The notes beneath the pieces are model-generated. The model worked only from the letters and a program-made list of their open reading frames with translations, was not told the origin of the DNA and did not search any database. This document shows positions 1 to 7,199 of a stretch of 64,000 nucleotides of DNA, one piece after another. Position 1 is the first letter of the stretch. The number at the start of each line of letters is the position of its first letter. Origin of the DNA: Streptomyces werraensis (GTDB lineage: Bacteria; Actinomycetota; Actinomycetes; Streptomycetales; Streptomycetaceae); contig BNBX01000002.1 of NCBI GenBank assembly GCA_014656175.1, positions 748,776 through 812,775 of the forward strand, given 5' to 3'. Both the position numbers and the translations under genes were made by a program.

Positions 1-2
1 CC

Positions 3-425
3 TCCGCCCTGATGACCACCGGTTCGCGGGGTCTGCACGTGGTCGTGCCGCTCGACGGCGGCCAGGACTTCGACTCGGTGCGGGAGTTCGCCCGCGAGGT
101 CGCCGACACGCTGGCCGACGCCCACCCGGACCGGCTCACCACCGCGGCCCGCAAGAAGGACCGCGGTGACCGGCTCTATCTCGACGTGGGGCGCAACGCG
201 TACGCGCAGACCGCGGTCGCCCCCTGGACGGTCCGCGCCCTGCCGGGAGCACCCGTCGCCGCACCGGTCACCTGGGAGCAGCTCGACGACCCTGAGCTGC
301 ACGCCCGCCGCTGGACGGTGGAGGACGCCGTCGAGCAGGCCGCCACGGACCCGTGGGCGGGGCTGAACCGCAAGGGCCGCTCCCTCGCTCCGGCCCGTCG
401 GCGGCTCGCCGGACTGCGCGGCTGA
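3..425 (+). CDS. ligD: LigD-type NHEJ polymerase domain, C-terminal part (partial)
   Basis: The 3' end of a gene whose start lies before the window; the reading frame is open from base 3. The protein reads [14 protein letters not shown] early, then [42 protein letters not shown] in shape, which is the end of the archaeo-eukaryotic primase-like polymerase domain of bacterial LigD (non-homologous end joining; fills gaps with ribonucleotides at broken ends). Here the seen blocks are RGLHVVVPL and [12 protein letters not shown], followed by the [12 protein letters not shown] block. In Streptomyces this domain is often a stand-alone protein, which fits a gene ending soon after the domain. Upstream residues, including the catalytic aspartates, are outside the window, so activity cannot be judged. 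Confidence 0.85.
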   Translation, partial: SALMTTGSRGLHVVVPLDGGQDFDSVREFAREVADTLADAHPDRLTTAARKKDRGDRLYLDVGRNAYAQTAVAPWTVRALPGAPVAAPVTWEQLDDPELHARRWTVEDAVEQAATDPWAGLNRKGRSLAPARRRLAGLRG

Positions 426-546
426 CCCGCCGGCGCCGTCCCCCCTTACCCCGTCGCGACCAGGGGTGACAGCCGCACATGGCGATCGGGTGAACCCTCG
501 GAGGTTTGGCGAACACACTTGCGGCCACACGGAGGGGGAGGTGGCC

Positions 547-993
547 ATGTCGAACACGAAGAACACCGAAGAGTCACAAGATTCACAGGAATCCCAGGAC
601 TCCCGTGAGGGCCAGGACTCCCAGGAGGCCCGGACCTCACGTACGCCCCGTAAACGAACCGCACCCCGCAAGCGGCCCGAGAGCGACAGCGACACGACCG
701 AGAGCACCACGGAACGGAAGAAGCCGAAGCCCATGCAGGTGCTGCGCCAGGCGCGCGAGCAGCTCGCGGAGCTCACCGGCATGGAGGCCGAGTCCGTGTC
801 CTCCTTCGAGCAGACCTCGGAGGGCTGGGTGCTGGAGGTCGAGGTTCTGGAGCTGGAGCGGGTGCCCGACACGATGAGCCTGATGGCGAGCTACCAGGTG
901 GAGCTGGACCCCGACGGGGACCTCACCGGGTACCGGAGGGTCCGCCGCTACGAGCGCGGACGCGCCGACGCGCGCAGGCCCGGCGGCCGCTAG
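547..993 (+). CDS. gvpO: Gas vesicle protein GvpO
   Basis: 148 residues. The C-terminal half (about residues 65-145) matches the GvpO family: [17 protein letters not shown], then [23 protein letters not shown], and the [22 protein letters not shown] end. GvpO proteins are small accessory factors needed for gas vesicle formation in several organisms. The first 65 residues are disordered: an acidic Ser/Gln/Glu/Asp run with the repeat SQDS, followed by a basic KR/PRKR patch. The start at 547 is chosen because a purine-rich GGAGGGGGAGG site lies just before it; an in-frame start at 466 would add residues with no resemblance to the family. First gene of the ten-gene gvp operon, in the position known for Streptomyces. 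Confidence 0.9.
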   Translation: MSNTKNTEESQDSQESQDSREGQDSQEARTSRTPRKRTAPRKRPESDSDTTESTTERKKPKPMQVLRQAREQLAELTGMEAESVSSFEQTSEGWVLEVEVLELERVPDTMSLMASYQVELDPDGDLTGYRRVRRYERGRADARRPGGR

Positions 994-1057
994 GCCGCAC
1001 GACAGCAAGCACATCCCTACATCCACGTATCCCCGACATCGAGGAGGAATGGCCGGC

Positions 1058-1477
1058 ATGACAGTCGTACCGGCACAGCAGTCCGGCGGCGGAGGCGGCA
1101 GCAGCGGCCTCTACGACGTGCTTGAGCTTGTTCTGGACAGGGGGCTCGTCATCGACGCATTTGTGCGCGTGTCCCTGGTCGGCATCGAGATCCTCAAGAT
1201 CGACGTCCGTGTCGTCGTCGCGAGCGTCGACACCTACCTCCGCTTCGCGGAGGCGTGCAACCGGCTCGACCTCGAGTCCGGGCCCAACAAGAGCCCCGGG
1301 CTCCCCGAGATCGTCGGCGAGGTGACCGAGTCCGGCGCCCGCGGCAAGTCCAAGGGAGCCCTCTCCGGCGCCGCCGAGACCATCTCGGACGCCTTCAAGC
1401 AGGGGCGCGAGGGCGAGACGGAGTCGCGCCCCCGGGCCCGTAAGAGCACGTCGCGGCGCAAGGAGGAGCAGGAGTGA
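1058..1477 (+). CDS. gvpA: Gas vesicle shell protein, GvpA family
   Basis: 139 residues. Residues about 16-75 hold the GvpA/GvpJ fold: [18 protein letters not shown], then the beta-rich [16 protein letters not shown] strand (here [24 protein letters not shown] in sequence order) and a helix. GvpA monomers assemble into the ribbed wall of the gas vesicle. After a Gly/Ser-rich N-terminal lead, the C-terminal 65 residues are hydrophilic and end in a basic Arg/Lys tail, as in other Streptomyces GvpA, which are longer than the roughly 70-residue cyanobacterial protein. ATG at 1058 is preferred to ATG at 1049 because GAGGAGG ends at 1047, leaving a 10-base gap for the later codon but one base for the earlier. 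The stop overlaps the GTG of gvpF. Confidence 0.9.
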   Translation: MTVVPAQQSGGGGGSSGLYDVLELVLDRGLVIDAFVRVSLVGIEILKIDVRVVVASVDTYLRFAEACNRLDLESGPNKSPGLPEIVGEVTESGARGKSKGALSGAAETISDAFKQGREGETESRPRARKSTSRRKEEQE

Positions 1478-2247
1478 GCACGTACGTCTACGGCATCACC
1501 GCCGCCTCGCACCCGTCCCTGCCGGAGGGCATGGGCGGGGTCGGCGACCCGGCGCGCCCGCTGCGGGTGCTGACCCAGGGCGATCTGGCGGCCGTCGTCA
1601 GCGACGCCCCCGAGGGCCTGCGCCCCAAGCGGCGTGAGCTGCTCGCCCACCAGAACGTGCTCAGCGAGATCGGCGCGGGCGGCTGCGTCCTGCCCATGCG
1701 GTTCGGCAGCGTCGCCCCCGACGACGACACCGTCACCTCCGTCCTCGCCGAACGCGCCGACCACTACCTGGAGCGGCTGCGCGCCCTCGACGGCCGCGTC
1801 GAGTACAACGTCAAGGCCAACCACGTGGAAGAGGCCGTCCTCCACCACGTGATGGCCCTCAACCCGGAGATCCGCGCCCTCGCGGAGGCCAACCGGCAGT
1901 CCGGCGGCGGCAGTTACGACGACAAGATCCGCCTCGGAGAGATGGTCGCCGAGGCCGTCAAGGCCCGGGAGGCCGAGGACGGCGCCGCGCTGGAGAACGC
2001 GCTGCGCGGCATCGCCGACGCCGAGAGCGTGGGCCCCGAGTCCACCGGCTGGCTCGCCAACGTCTCGTACCTGGTGAAGCGCGCGACGGCGGAGGAGTTC
2101 CTGGCCGCGGTGGAGCAGGCCCGCGCGGACATGCCCCACCTGGAGATACGACTGAACGGCCCACTGCCGCCGTACAGCTTCGTCGAGCCCGGCCCGGCCG
2201 AGCCGGCGGGCACCACGGCCGCGGGGGCGGACACCGGAGCGGAGTGA
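1474..2247 (+). CDS. gvpF: Gas vesicle protein GvpL/GvpF family (GvpF)
   Basis: 257 residues. Starts [13 protein letters not shown], then the [12 protein letters not shown] block and [21 protein letters not shown], all typical of the GvpL/GvpF family, and ends with the PYSFVEP block. GvpF is an accessory protein thought to bind GvpA and control its assembly at the start of vesicle growth. GTG start overlaps the gvpA stop by four bases (GTGA), so the two are probably translationally coupled. A second family member, gvpL, lies at 4762. The C-terminal 15 residues are a Gly/Ala/Thr-rich tail. Confidence 0.92.
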   Translation: MSTYVYGITAASHPSLPEGMGGVGDPARPLRVLTQGDLAAVVSDAPEGLRPKRRELLAHQNVLSEIGAGGCVLPMRFGSVAPDDDTVTSVLAERADHYLERLRALDGRVEYNVKANHVEEAVLHHVMALNPEIRALAEANRQSGGGSYDDKIRLGEMVAEAVKAREAEDGAALENALRGIADAESVGPESTGWLANVSYLVKRATAEEFLAAVEQARADMPHLEIRLNGPLPPYSFVEPGPAEPAGTTAAGADTGAE

Positions 2248-2251
2248 CGAG

Positions 2252-2518
2252 ATGGGCCTGATCTCGGAAGTGCTGCTGCTGCCGCTCGCCCCGGCGCGTG
2301 GCGGCGCCTGGGCCATCCGGCAGGTCCTGCAGGAAGCGGAACGCATCTACTACGACCCCGCGACCATCCGTGCCGAGCTGGCCCGGCTGGAGGAACTGCT
2401 GGAGGCAGGGGAGATCACCGAGGAGGAGTTCGACGAACAGGAGGACGCACTCCTGGACCGGTTGGAGATCGCGACGCGCTCAGGCGCGGGTCAAGGGGAC
2501 GGGACGGCACAACGATGA
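2252..2518 (+). CDS. gvpG: Gas vesicle protein GvpG
   Basis: 88 residues. GvpG family: begins GLISEVLLLPLAPARG, then WAIRQVLQEAERIYYDP and a charged helical segment LARLEELLEAGEITEEEFDEQED. The middle to C-terminal part looks like a coiled coil. GvpG is an accessory protein found with GvpF/GvpL in nucleation complexes. It lies four bases after gvpF and its stop overlaps the gvpY start (ATGA), placing it in the same transcription unit. Confidence 0.9.
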   Translation: MGLISEVLLLPLAPARGGAWAIRQVLQEAERIYYDPATIRAELARLEELLEAGEITEEEFDEQEDALLDRLEIATRSGAGQGDGTAQR

Positions 2519-3135
2519 ATCGAACGGGACTGGGCCTCGCCATAGGGGCCGGATACCTCCTGGGACGGACCAAGAAGCTGAAAATGGCGCTGGCCGTCGG
2601 CGGACTGGTGGCGGGAAAGAAACTCAACCTGAGCCCGCGGGCCGTCGCCGACCTGGTGTCGCAGCAGCTTCGCGACAACCCGCAGTTCAAGGAGCTGGGC
2701 GACCAGCTCCGGGGTGAACTGCGGGGTGCCGGCAAGGCCGCCTCCGGCGCGCTGGTCGAGCGGCAGATCAGCTCGCTCGCCGACCGCCTGCACGGCCGCA
2801 CCGCGGAGGTGCGCGGCCGGCTCTCCGGCGGCGGGGCCGAGGACCGGGACGCGGAGGACACCGGCGAGGGGCCGGACGACCACGAGCCGGACGACACCGG
2901 TGAGGACCGGGACGACGGCGGGCGCGGGCGCGAGCCCGACACCGCGCGGACGGCGAAGAAGGCCGCCAAGAAGGCCCCGGCCAAGAAGGGCTCCGCGGCG
3001 AAGAAGGCCGCACCGGCCAAGCGCGCCGCCGGCGGCCCTGCGAAGAAGGCAGCCGCCAAGAAGACGGCCGCGAAGAAGACCGCGTCCGCCTCGCGCGGCG
3101 CCCGCCCTCGTCCCTCGAAGGGAGGCGGTGAGTGA
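2515..3135 (+). CDS. gvpY: GvpY, gas vesicle operon protein with lysine/alanine-rich tail
   Basis: 206 residues; named for its place in the Streptomyces gvp order. The N-terminus has a short glycine-rich hydrophobic stretch (GLGLAIGAGYLLGRTKKLK, then MALAVGGLVAGKK) that could lie in or on a membrane or the shell. Residues about 45-95 are helical with VADLVSQQLRDNPQFKELG. Residues 105-145 are acidic (Asp/Glu/Gly), and residues about 148-195 are a histone H1-like tail of AKKA, APAKK and AAKKT repeats. ATGA overlap with gvpG and TGATG contact with gvpZ show tight coupling. Function unknown; the strong positive tail next to the strongly negative GvpZ tail is notable. Confidence 0.8.
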   Translation: MNRTGLGLAIGAGYLLGRTKKLKMALAVGGLVAGKKLNLSPRAVADLVSQQLRDNPQFKELGDQLRGELRGAGKAASGALVERQISSLADRLHGRTAEVRGRLSGGGAEDRDAEDTGEGPDDHEPDDTGEDRDDGGRGREPDTARTAKKAAKKAPAKKGSAAKKAAPAKRAAGGPAKKAAAKKTAAKKTASASRGARPRPSKGGGE

Positions 3136-4433
3136 TGACCGAGACCGTCGGGCGGGCCACGTCCGCCGCACGTGACGGTGCGGACGGCGCCAAGAACCCG
3201 CTGTCCGAACTCGCCCACAGCGAGGCCGCGGACCGGCTCAAGGCCGAGCTGCAGGACTACCTCGCCGCCCAGGCCACCCGGCTGCTGACCGGCGTCGGCC
3301 AGAAGCTGGGCGAGACCACCGGCAAGCTCAACGACATCGCCGAGGGCAACAGCCCCGGCTTCGCCAAGCTCGCCGCCGACGGCGGCAAGAAGCTCGCCGA
3401 GGGCAAGGGCCCGCTGCGCACCGCCGTGGAGCTCGGCGCCACCCACGCCAAGGACAGCGTCAAGGGCGCCCTGCAGAACCTGGGCGGCGGCAAGGGCAAG
3501 CGCAAGAAGTCCTCCGGCAACAAGCCGACCGTCATCATGGAGTACATCGACGTCGGTGTGCCGCTGCGCACGGCGTACGACCAGTGGACGCAGTACCAGG
3601 ACTTCAGCACCTTCGCCAAGGGCGTGAAGAGCGCCAACAAGTCCGACGACACGACGTCGGACTGGCAGGCGAAGATCTGGTGGTCCAACCGCAGCTGGAA
3701 GGCCACGACGAACGAACAGGTCCCGGACGACCGCATCGCGTGGTCCACGGAGGGCGCCAAGGGCACGATGAAGGGCGTCGTCTCCTTCCACAAGATCGCC
3801 GACAACCTGACCCGGGTCCTGATGGTGATCGAGTACTACCCCTCGGGTTTCTTCGAGAAGACCGGCAACATCTGGCGCGCCCAGGGCCGCCGTGCCCGGC
3901 TCGACCTGAAGAACTTCGCCCGCTTCATCACGATCAAGGGCGAGGCGGAGGACAGCTGGCGCGGCGAGATCCGCGAGGGCGAGGTCGTCAAGAGCCACGA
4001 GGACGCCCTGGCCGAGGAAGAGGAGGAGCGGGGCGGCCCCGAGGGGGAGCACGAGGACGCCGGGGCCGAGGACTCCGAGGGCTCCGAGGACGAGGAGGCT
4101 ACCGAGGACGAGGAAGCTCCCGAGGACGAGGAGTACGACGAGGAAGCTCCCGAGGGTGAGACCGACGGCGGCCCCGAGGACGCGTACGACGAGGACGAGG
4201 AGTACGAGGACGAGGAGGGCGCCGGGCCCGAGGACGAGTACGAGGACGAGGCCGGCGGCGCCGAGCCCGACGACCCGTACGAGGACGAGGACGAGGAAGC
4301 CGCCGCCGACGACGAGGACGAGGAGGGCGTCCCTCCGGAGGAGGAGTACGAGGACGAGGACGAGGAATACGAGGACGACGAGCCGGCCGACGAGGCCGCT
4401 CCTGAGGAACCCGAGGGCCGGAGCCGCCGATGA
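3135..4433 (+). CDS. gvpZ: GvpZ, SRPBCC-domain protein with long acidic tail
   Basis: 432 residues. Residues about 130-285 form a START/SRPBCC (polyketide cyclase-like) ligand-binding domain: VIMEYIDVGVPLRTAYDQW, then FSTFAKGVKS, a Trp-rich strand, and RVLMVIEYYPSGFFEK. The first 130 residues are helical and Ala/Lys-rich. From about residue 287 to the end there are some 145 residues made almost only of Glu, Asp, Gly, Pro, Ala and regularly placed Tyr (EEYEDEE, EDEYEDE, DPYEDED types). ATG at 3135 is taken because it overlaps the gvpY stop as TGATG; GTG at 3132 is also possible. A membrane-binding or polymer-binding role is inferred only from the fold. Confidence 0.82.
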   Translation: MTETVGRATSAARDGADGAKNPLSELAHSEAADRLKAELQDYLAAQATRLLTGVGQKLGETTGKLNDIAEGNSPGFAKLAADGGKKLAEGKGPLRTAVELGATHAKDSVKGALQNLGGGKGKRKKSSGNKPTVIMEYIDVGVPLRTAYDQWTQYQDFSTFAKGVKSANKSDDTTSDWQAKIWWSNRSWKATTNEQVPDDRIAWSTEGAKGTMKGVVSFHKIADNLTRVLMVIEYYPSGFFEKTGNIWRAQGRRARLDLKNFARFITIKGEAEDSWRGEIREGEVVKSHEDALAEEEEERGGPEGEHEDAGAEDSEGSEDEEATEDEEAPEDEEYDEEAPEGETDGGPEDAYDEDEEYEDEEGAGPEDEYEDEAGGAEPDDPYEDEDEEAAADDEDEEGVPPEEEYEDEDEEYEDDEPADEAAPEEPEGRSRR

Positions 4434-4765
4434 CAACTCCCAGCCGACTCCCCGACCCGTACGGCCAGGGCAGCAGCGCCAATCTCGCCGACATCCTGGA
4501 AAGGGTGCTGGACAAGGGCGTGGTGATCGCGGGCGACATCAAGATCAACCTGCTGGACATCGAACTGCTCACCATCAAGCTGCGCCTCGTCGTCGCCTCC
4601 GTGGACAAGGCCAAGGAGATGGGGATCGACTGGTGGGAGTCCGACCCGGCGCTGTCCTCACGCGCCCGGCGTGACGAACTGGCCCGCGAGAATGCCGAGT
4701 TGCGCGAGCGCCTGGCCCGGCTCGAGGAGTTGGAGCCGCGCCGCTCCGAGGAGGAGACCCCGTGA
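4430..4765 (+). CDS. gvpJ: Gas vesicle protein GvpJ (GvpA/GvpJ/GvpM family)
   Basis: 111 residues. Core residues 18-65 match the GvpA fold: ANLADILERVLDKGVVIAG, DIKINLLDIELLTIKLRLVV and ASVDKAKEMGIDWW. The WW pair and following charged helix (ARENAELRERLARLEELE, probable coiled coil) are typical of GvpJ rather than GvpA. GvpJ is thought to be a minor shell or tip component needed for vesicle start. ATGA overlap with gvpZ and GTGA overlap with gvpL. Confidence 0.9.
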   Translation: MTTPSRLPDPYGQGSSANLADILERVLDKGVVIAGDIKINLLDIELLTIKLRLVVASVDKAKEMGIDWWESDPALSSRARRDELARENAELRERLARLEELEPRRSEEETP

Positions 4766-5574
4766 CGGGACTGCGTTACGTCTACGCGGTCTGCCGCCCC
4801 TTCGGCACACCGCTCCAGGCCCAGCTCACGGGGGTGGGCGGCGACCCGCCCCGGCTGGTGCCGCACCACGACCTGGTGGCCGTGGTCAGTCATGTGCCCG
4901 AGGCGGACTTCGCGGAGGAGCCGCTGCGGGCACACCTGGAGGACCTGGACTGGCTGACCTCGGTCGCCAGGGCCCACCAGGGGGTGATCGACGCGCTCAC
5001 CACCGTCACCACCCCGCTGCCGCTGCGGCTCGGCACCGTCTTCCGTGACGACAGCGGCGTACGGTCCATGATCGAGGCGCGCGAGGAGAACTTCCTGCGC
5101 CGGCTGGACCGGCTGGAGGGCCGGGTCGAGTGGGGCGTCAAGGTGTTCCTGGAGTCCGGGCCGGAGCAGGCCCCCGAGCAGCCCGCGCCGCAGCCCGCGG
5201 CGATGTCCGGGCGGGACTACCTGCGCCGGCGCCGGGAGCAGACGCGGTCGCGGGAGGAGCAGTGGCAGCGGGCCGAGACCTTCGCGACCCGGCTGCACGG
5301 GACCCTGGCCGGTTTCGCCGAGGACTCGCGGCTGCACGCGCCGCAGAACCCGACCCTGTCCGGCCACCGGGGCCGCAACGTGCTCAACGCCGCCTACCTG
5401 GTGCCGCGCGGTCAGTCGGAGGCGTTCGTGGAGCAGGTGGAGCGGACGAAGGACGACTCCCCGGGGCTGCGGGTGGAGCTCACCGGGCCATGGGCGGCCT
5501 ACTCGTTCGCGGGCGAGGAAACCACCGGCGAGGAGACCGCCGGTGGGAGGACCGCCGGGGAGGGGACCACGTGA
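4762..5574 (+). CDS. gvpL: Gas vesicle protein GvpL/GvpF family (GvpL)
   Basis: 270 residues. Same family as gvpF: GLRYVYAVCRPF start, HHDLVAVVSHVPE, then LTTVTTPLPLRLGTVFRD, LEGRVEWGVKVF, and a final GPWAAYSF block. Differs from gvpF by a charged helical insert DYLRRRREQTRSREEQWQR. Accessory protein of vesicle nucleation. GTG start overlaps gvpJ by four bases, and its stop overlaps the GTG of gvpS. The last 20 residues are a Thr/Gly/Glu repeat (TTGEETAGG, TAGEGTT), probably disordered. Confidence 0.92.
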   Translation: MTGLRYVYAVCRPFGTPLQAQLTGVGGDPPRLVPHHDLVAVVSHVPEADFAEEPLRAHLEDLDWLTSVARAHQGVIDALTTVTTPLPLRLGTVFRDDSGVRSMIEAREENFLRRLDRLEGRVEWGVKVFLESGPEQAPEQPAPQPAAMSGRDYLRRRREQTRSREEQWQRAETFATRLHGTLAGFAEDSRLHAPQNPTLSGHRGRNVLNAAYLVPRGQSEAFVEQVERTKDDSPGLRVELTGPWAAYSFAGEETTGEETAGGRTAGEGTT

Positions 5575-5759
5575 CCGTCGTCGAACGGCGCGAGATCGCC
5601 CTGGTGGACCTGCTCGACCGGCTGCTGGCCGGCGGTGTGGTGATCACGGGCGACATCACGCTGCGCATCGCCGACGTCGACCTGGTCCGCATCGACCTCA
5701 ACGCGCTGATCAGCTCCGTGAACCAGAACGTCCCCTCGCCCTTCGAGGAGTCCCCGTGA
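5571..5759 (+). CDS. gvpS: Gas vesicle protein GvpS (small GvpA-like)
   Basis: 62 residues. A minimal GvpA fold with almost no extensions: IALVDLLDRLLAGGVVITG, DITLRIADVDLVRIDLNALI and a short SSVNQN end. Minor GvpA-like proteins (GvpS/M/J) are thought to form special shell parts or tips. GTG start overlaps the gvpL stop (GTGA) and the stop overlaps the GTG of gvpK. The three GvpA-fold proteins of this operon (gvpA, gvpJ, gvpS) differ mainly in their tails. Confidence 0.88.
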   Translation: MTVVERREIALVDLLDRLLAGGVVITGDITLRIADVDLVRIDLNALISSVNQNVPSPFEESP

Positions 5760-6187
5760 CCGACGACCCGCGGCACCGCACGTCCGACGCGCCGGACCCC
5801 GTCACGGTGACCGACGCCGACCTTTTCGAGGGCCGGTCGCCCTTGGATCCCGAGGCGTCCTTCGACGCGCACCCGCAGGCCGCGCCCCGCCCCGCCGAGC
5901 CGCGCCCCAAGCCCCGCCGGCGCCTCGACCTGGAACCGGACACGGTCGAGCGCGACCTGGTGAAGCTGGTGCTGACCGTCGTGGAACTGCTCCGCCAGCT
6001 CATGGAGCGCCAGGCGGTGCGCCGCTTCGACGAGGGCGACCTCACCGAGGAGCAGGAGGAGCGGGTCGGGCTGACCCTCATGCTGCTGGAGGACCGCATG
6101 GCCGAGCTGCGCGACCGCTACGGACTGCGCCCCGAGGACCTCAACCTCGACCTCGGCCCGCTCGGGCCGCTGCTGCCCCGGGACTGA
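5756..6187 (+). CDS. gvpK: Gas vesicle protein GvpK
   Basis: 143 residues. The C-terminal 85 residues are a clear GvpK domain: LDLEPDTVERDLVKLVLTVV, ELLRQLMERQAVRRFDEGD, EEQEERVGLTLMLLEDRM and the LRPEDLNLDLGPLGPLL end. The N-terminal 55 residues are acidic then Pro/Arg-rich and probably disordered. GvpK is an accessory protein of unclear role found in nearly all gvp clusters. Last gene of the operon; GTGA overlap with gvpS. It converges on the methyltransferase gene that ends at 6220. Confidence 0.92.
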   Translation: MTDDPRHRTSDAPDPVTVTDADLFEGRSPLDPEASFDAHPQAAPRPAEPRPKPRRRLDLEPDTVERDLVKLVLTVVELLRQLMERQAVRRFDEGDLTEEQEERVGLTLMLLEDRMAELRDRYGLRPEDLNLDLGPLGPLLPRD

Positions 6188-6219
6188 GACCCGGGGCGCC
6201 GGCCCTGTCCCGCCGCCGG

Positions 6220-7041
6220 TCAGGCGTCCTTACGGCAGAGGACTTCCCCGTGCAGCACGGCGAACCAGCCGTCCTCCCGGGCGCCCCACTCACGCCACGC
6301 CCCGGCCACGGCCTCCAGCTCCGCGCGGGTGGCGTGCCCGCCCTCCACGGCCCGCTCCGCGTACGCCGACGCCACTGTGCGGTCCGCCCACAGCCCGCTC
6401 CACCAGGCGCGTTCCTCCGCCGTGGAGTAGGTCCAGGTGCCCGTCGTCGCCGTGACGTCGGTGAACCCCGCCTCCAGGGCCCACGCCTTCAGCCGCCGCC
6501 CGGCGTCCGGCTCACCCCCGTTGGCCCGCGCCACGCGCCGGTACAGGTCCAGCCAGTCGTCGAGGCCCGCCGACCCCGGATACCAGGTCATCGCCGCGTA
6601 GTCCGCGTCCCGGACGGCCACGTACCCGCCCGGCTTCGTCACCCGCCGCATCTCGCGCAGCGCGGCCACCGGGTCGCCCACGTGCTGGAGCACCTGGTGG
6701 GCGTGGACCACGCAGAAGGTGTCGTCGGGGAAGTCCAGCGCGTGCACGTCCCCCGTCACGAAGTCCGCGTTCGTCAGGCCCCGCTCGCCGGCCACCGCGC
6801 GCGCCCGCTCCAGGATGCCCGGCTCCCGGTCGAGTCCCGTGACGTGTCCGTCGGGCACCAGGGCGGCCAGGCCGGCGGTGATGGTGCCGGGCCCGCAGCC
6901 GATGTCCAGGATCCGCATGTGGGGCTTCAGCGCCCCGAGGAGGTACGCCGCCGAGTTCTCCGCGGTGCGCCAGGTGTGCGACCGCAGCACCGACTCGTGG
7001 TGTCCGTGCGTGTAGACGGCGGTCTCCCGTGCGTGCGGCAT
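6220..7041 (-). CDS. Class I SAM-dependent methyltransferase
   Basis: 273 residues from the chosen start. Motif I ILDIGCGPGTIT near residue 45, then DREPGILERARAV, VTGDVHALDFPDDTF and the VLQHVGDPVAALREMRRVTKPGGYV block place it with UbiE/Methyltransf_11-type enzymes. Substrate unknown. ATG at 7041 is preferred because AAAGGGTGG precedes it and the alignment with the family begins there; ATGs at 7092 and 7119 are in frame. It is divergent from the ABC-F gene, with about 160 bases between them for two promoters, and convergent with gvpK. Confidence 0.85.
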   Translation of the reverse strand: MPHARETAVYTHGHHESVLRSHTWRTAENSAAYLLGALKPHMRILDIGCGPGTITAGLAALVPDGHVTGLDREPGILERARAVAGERGLTNADFVTGDVHALDFPDDTFCVVHAHQVLQHVGDPVAALREMRRVTKPGGYVAVRDADYAAMTWYPGSAGLDDWLDLYRRVARANGGEPDAGRRLKAWALEAGFTDVTATTGTWTYSTAEERAWWSGLWADRTVASAYAERAVEGGHATRAELEAVAGAWREWGAREDGWFAVLHGEVLCRKDA

Positions 7042-7199
7042 GGCGGGCCACCCTTTCAACTCGTCGTCGGGGACGTTCACGTTACCCGCCATGGCCGCAT
7101 GATGAGATGGGCGTTTCACATAATGGAACGGTCATCGGGTGGAAGGGGTGCCGGAAACCCGTTTGCCAGGCGCTCCCGGCGCCCCGCAGAATCGCGCCC

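Noticed and set aside
2252..2518. Longer alternative frame over gvpG (2298-2717)
   Set aside because: It overlaps gvpG and gvpY, both of which fit known families and are coupled by ATGA.
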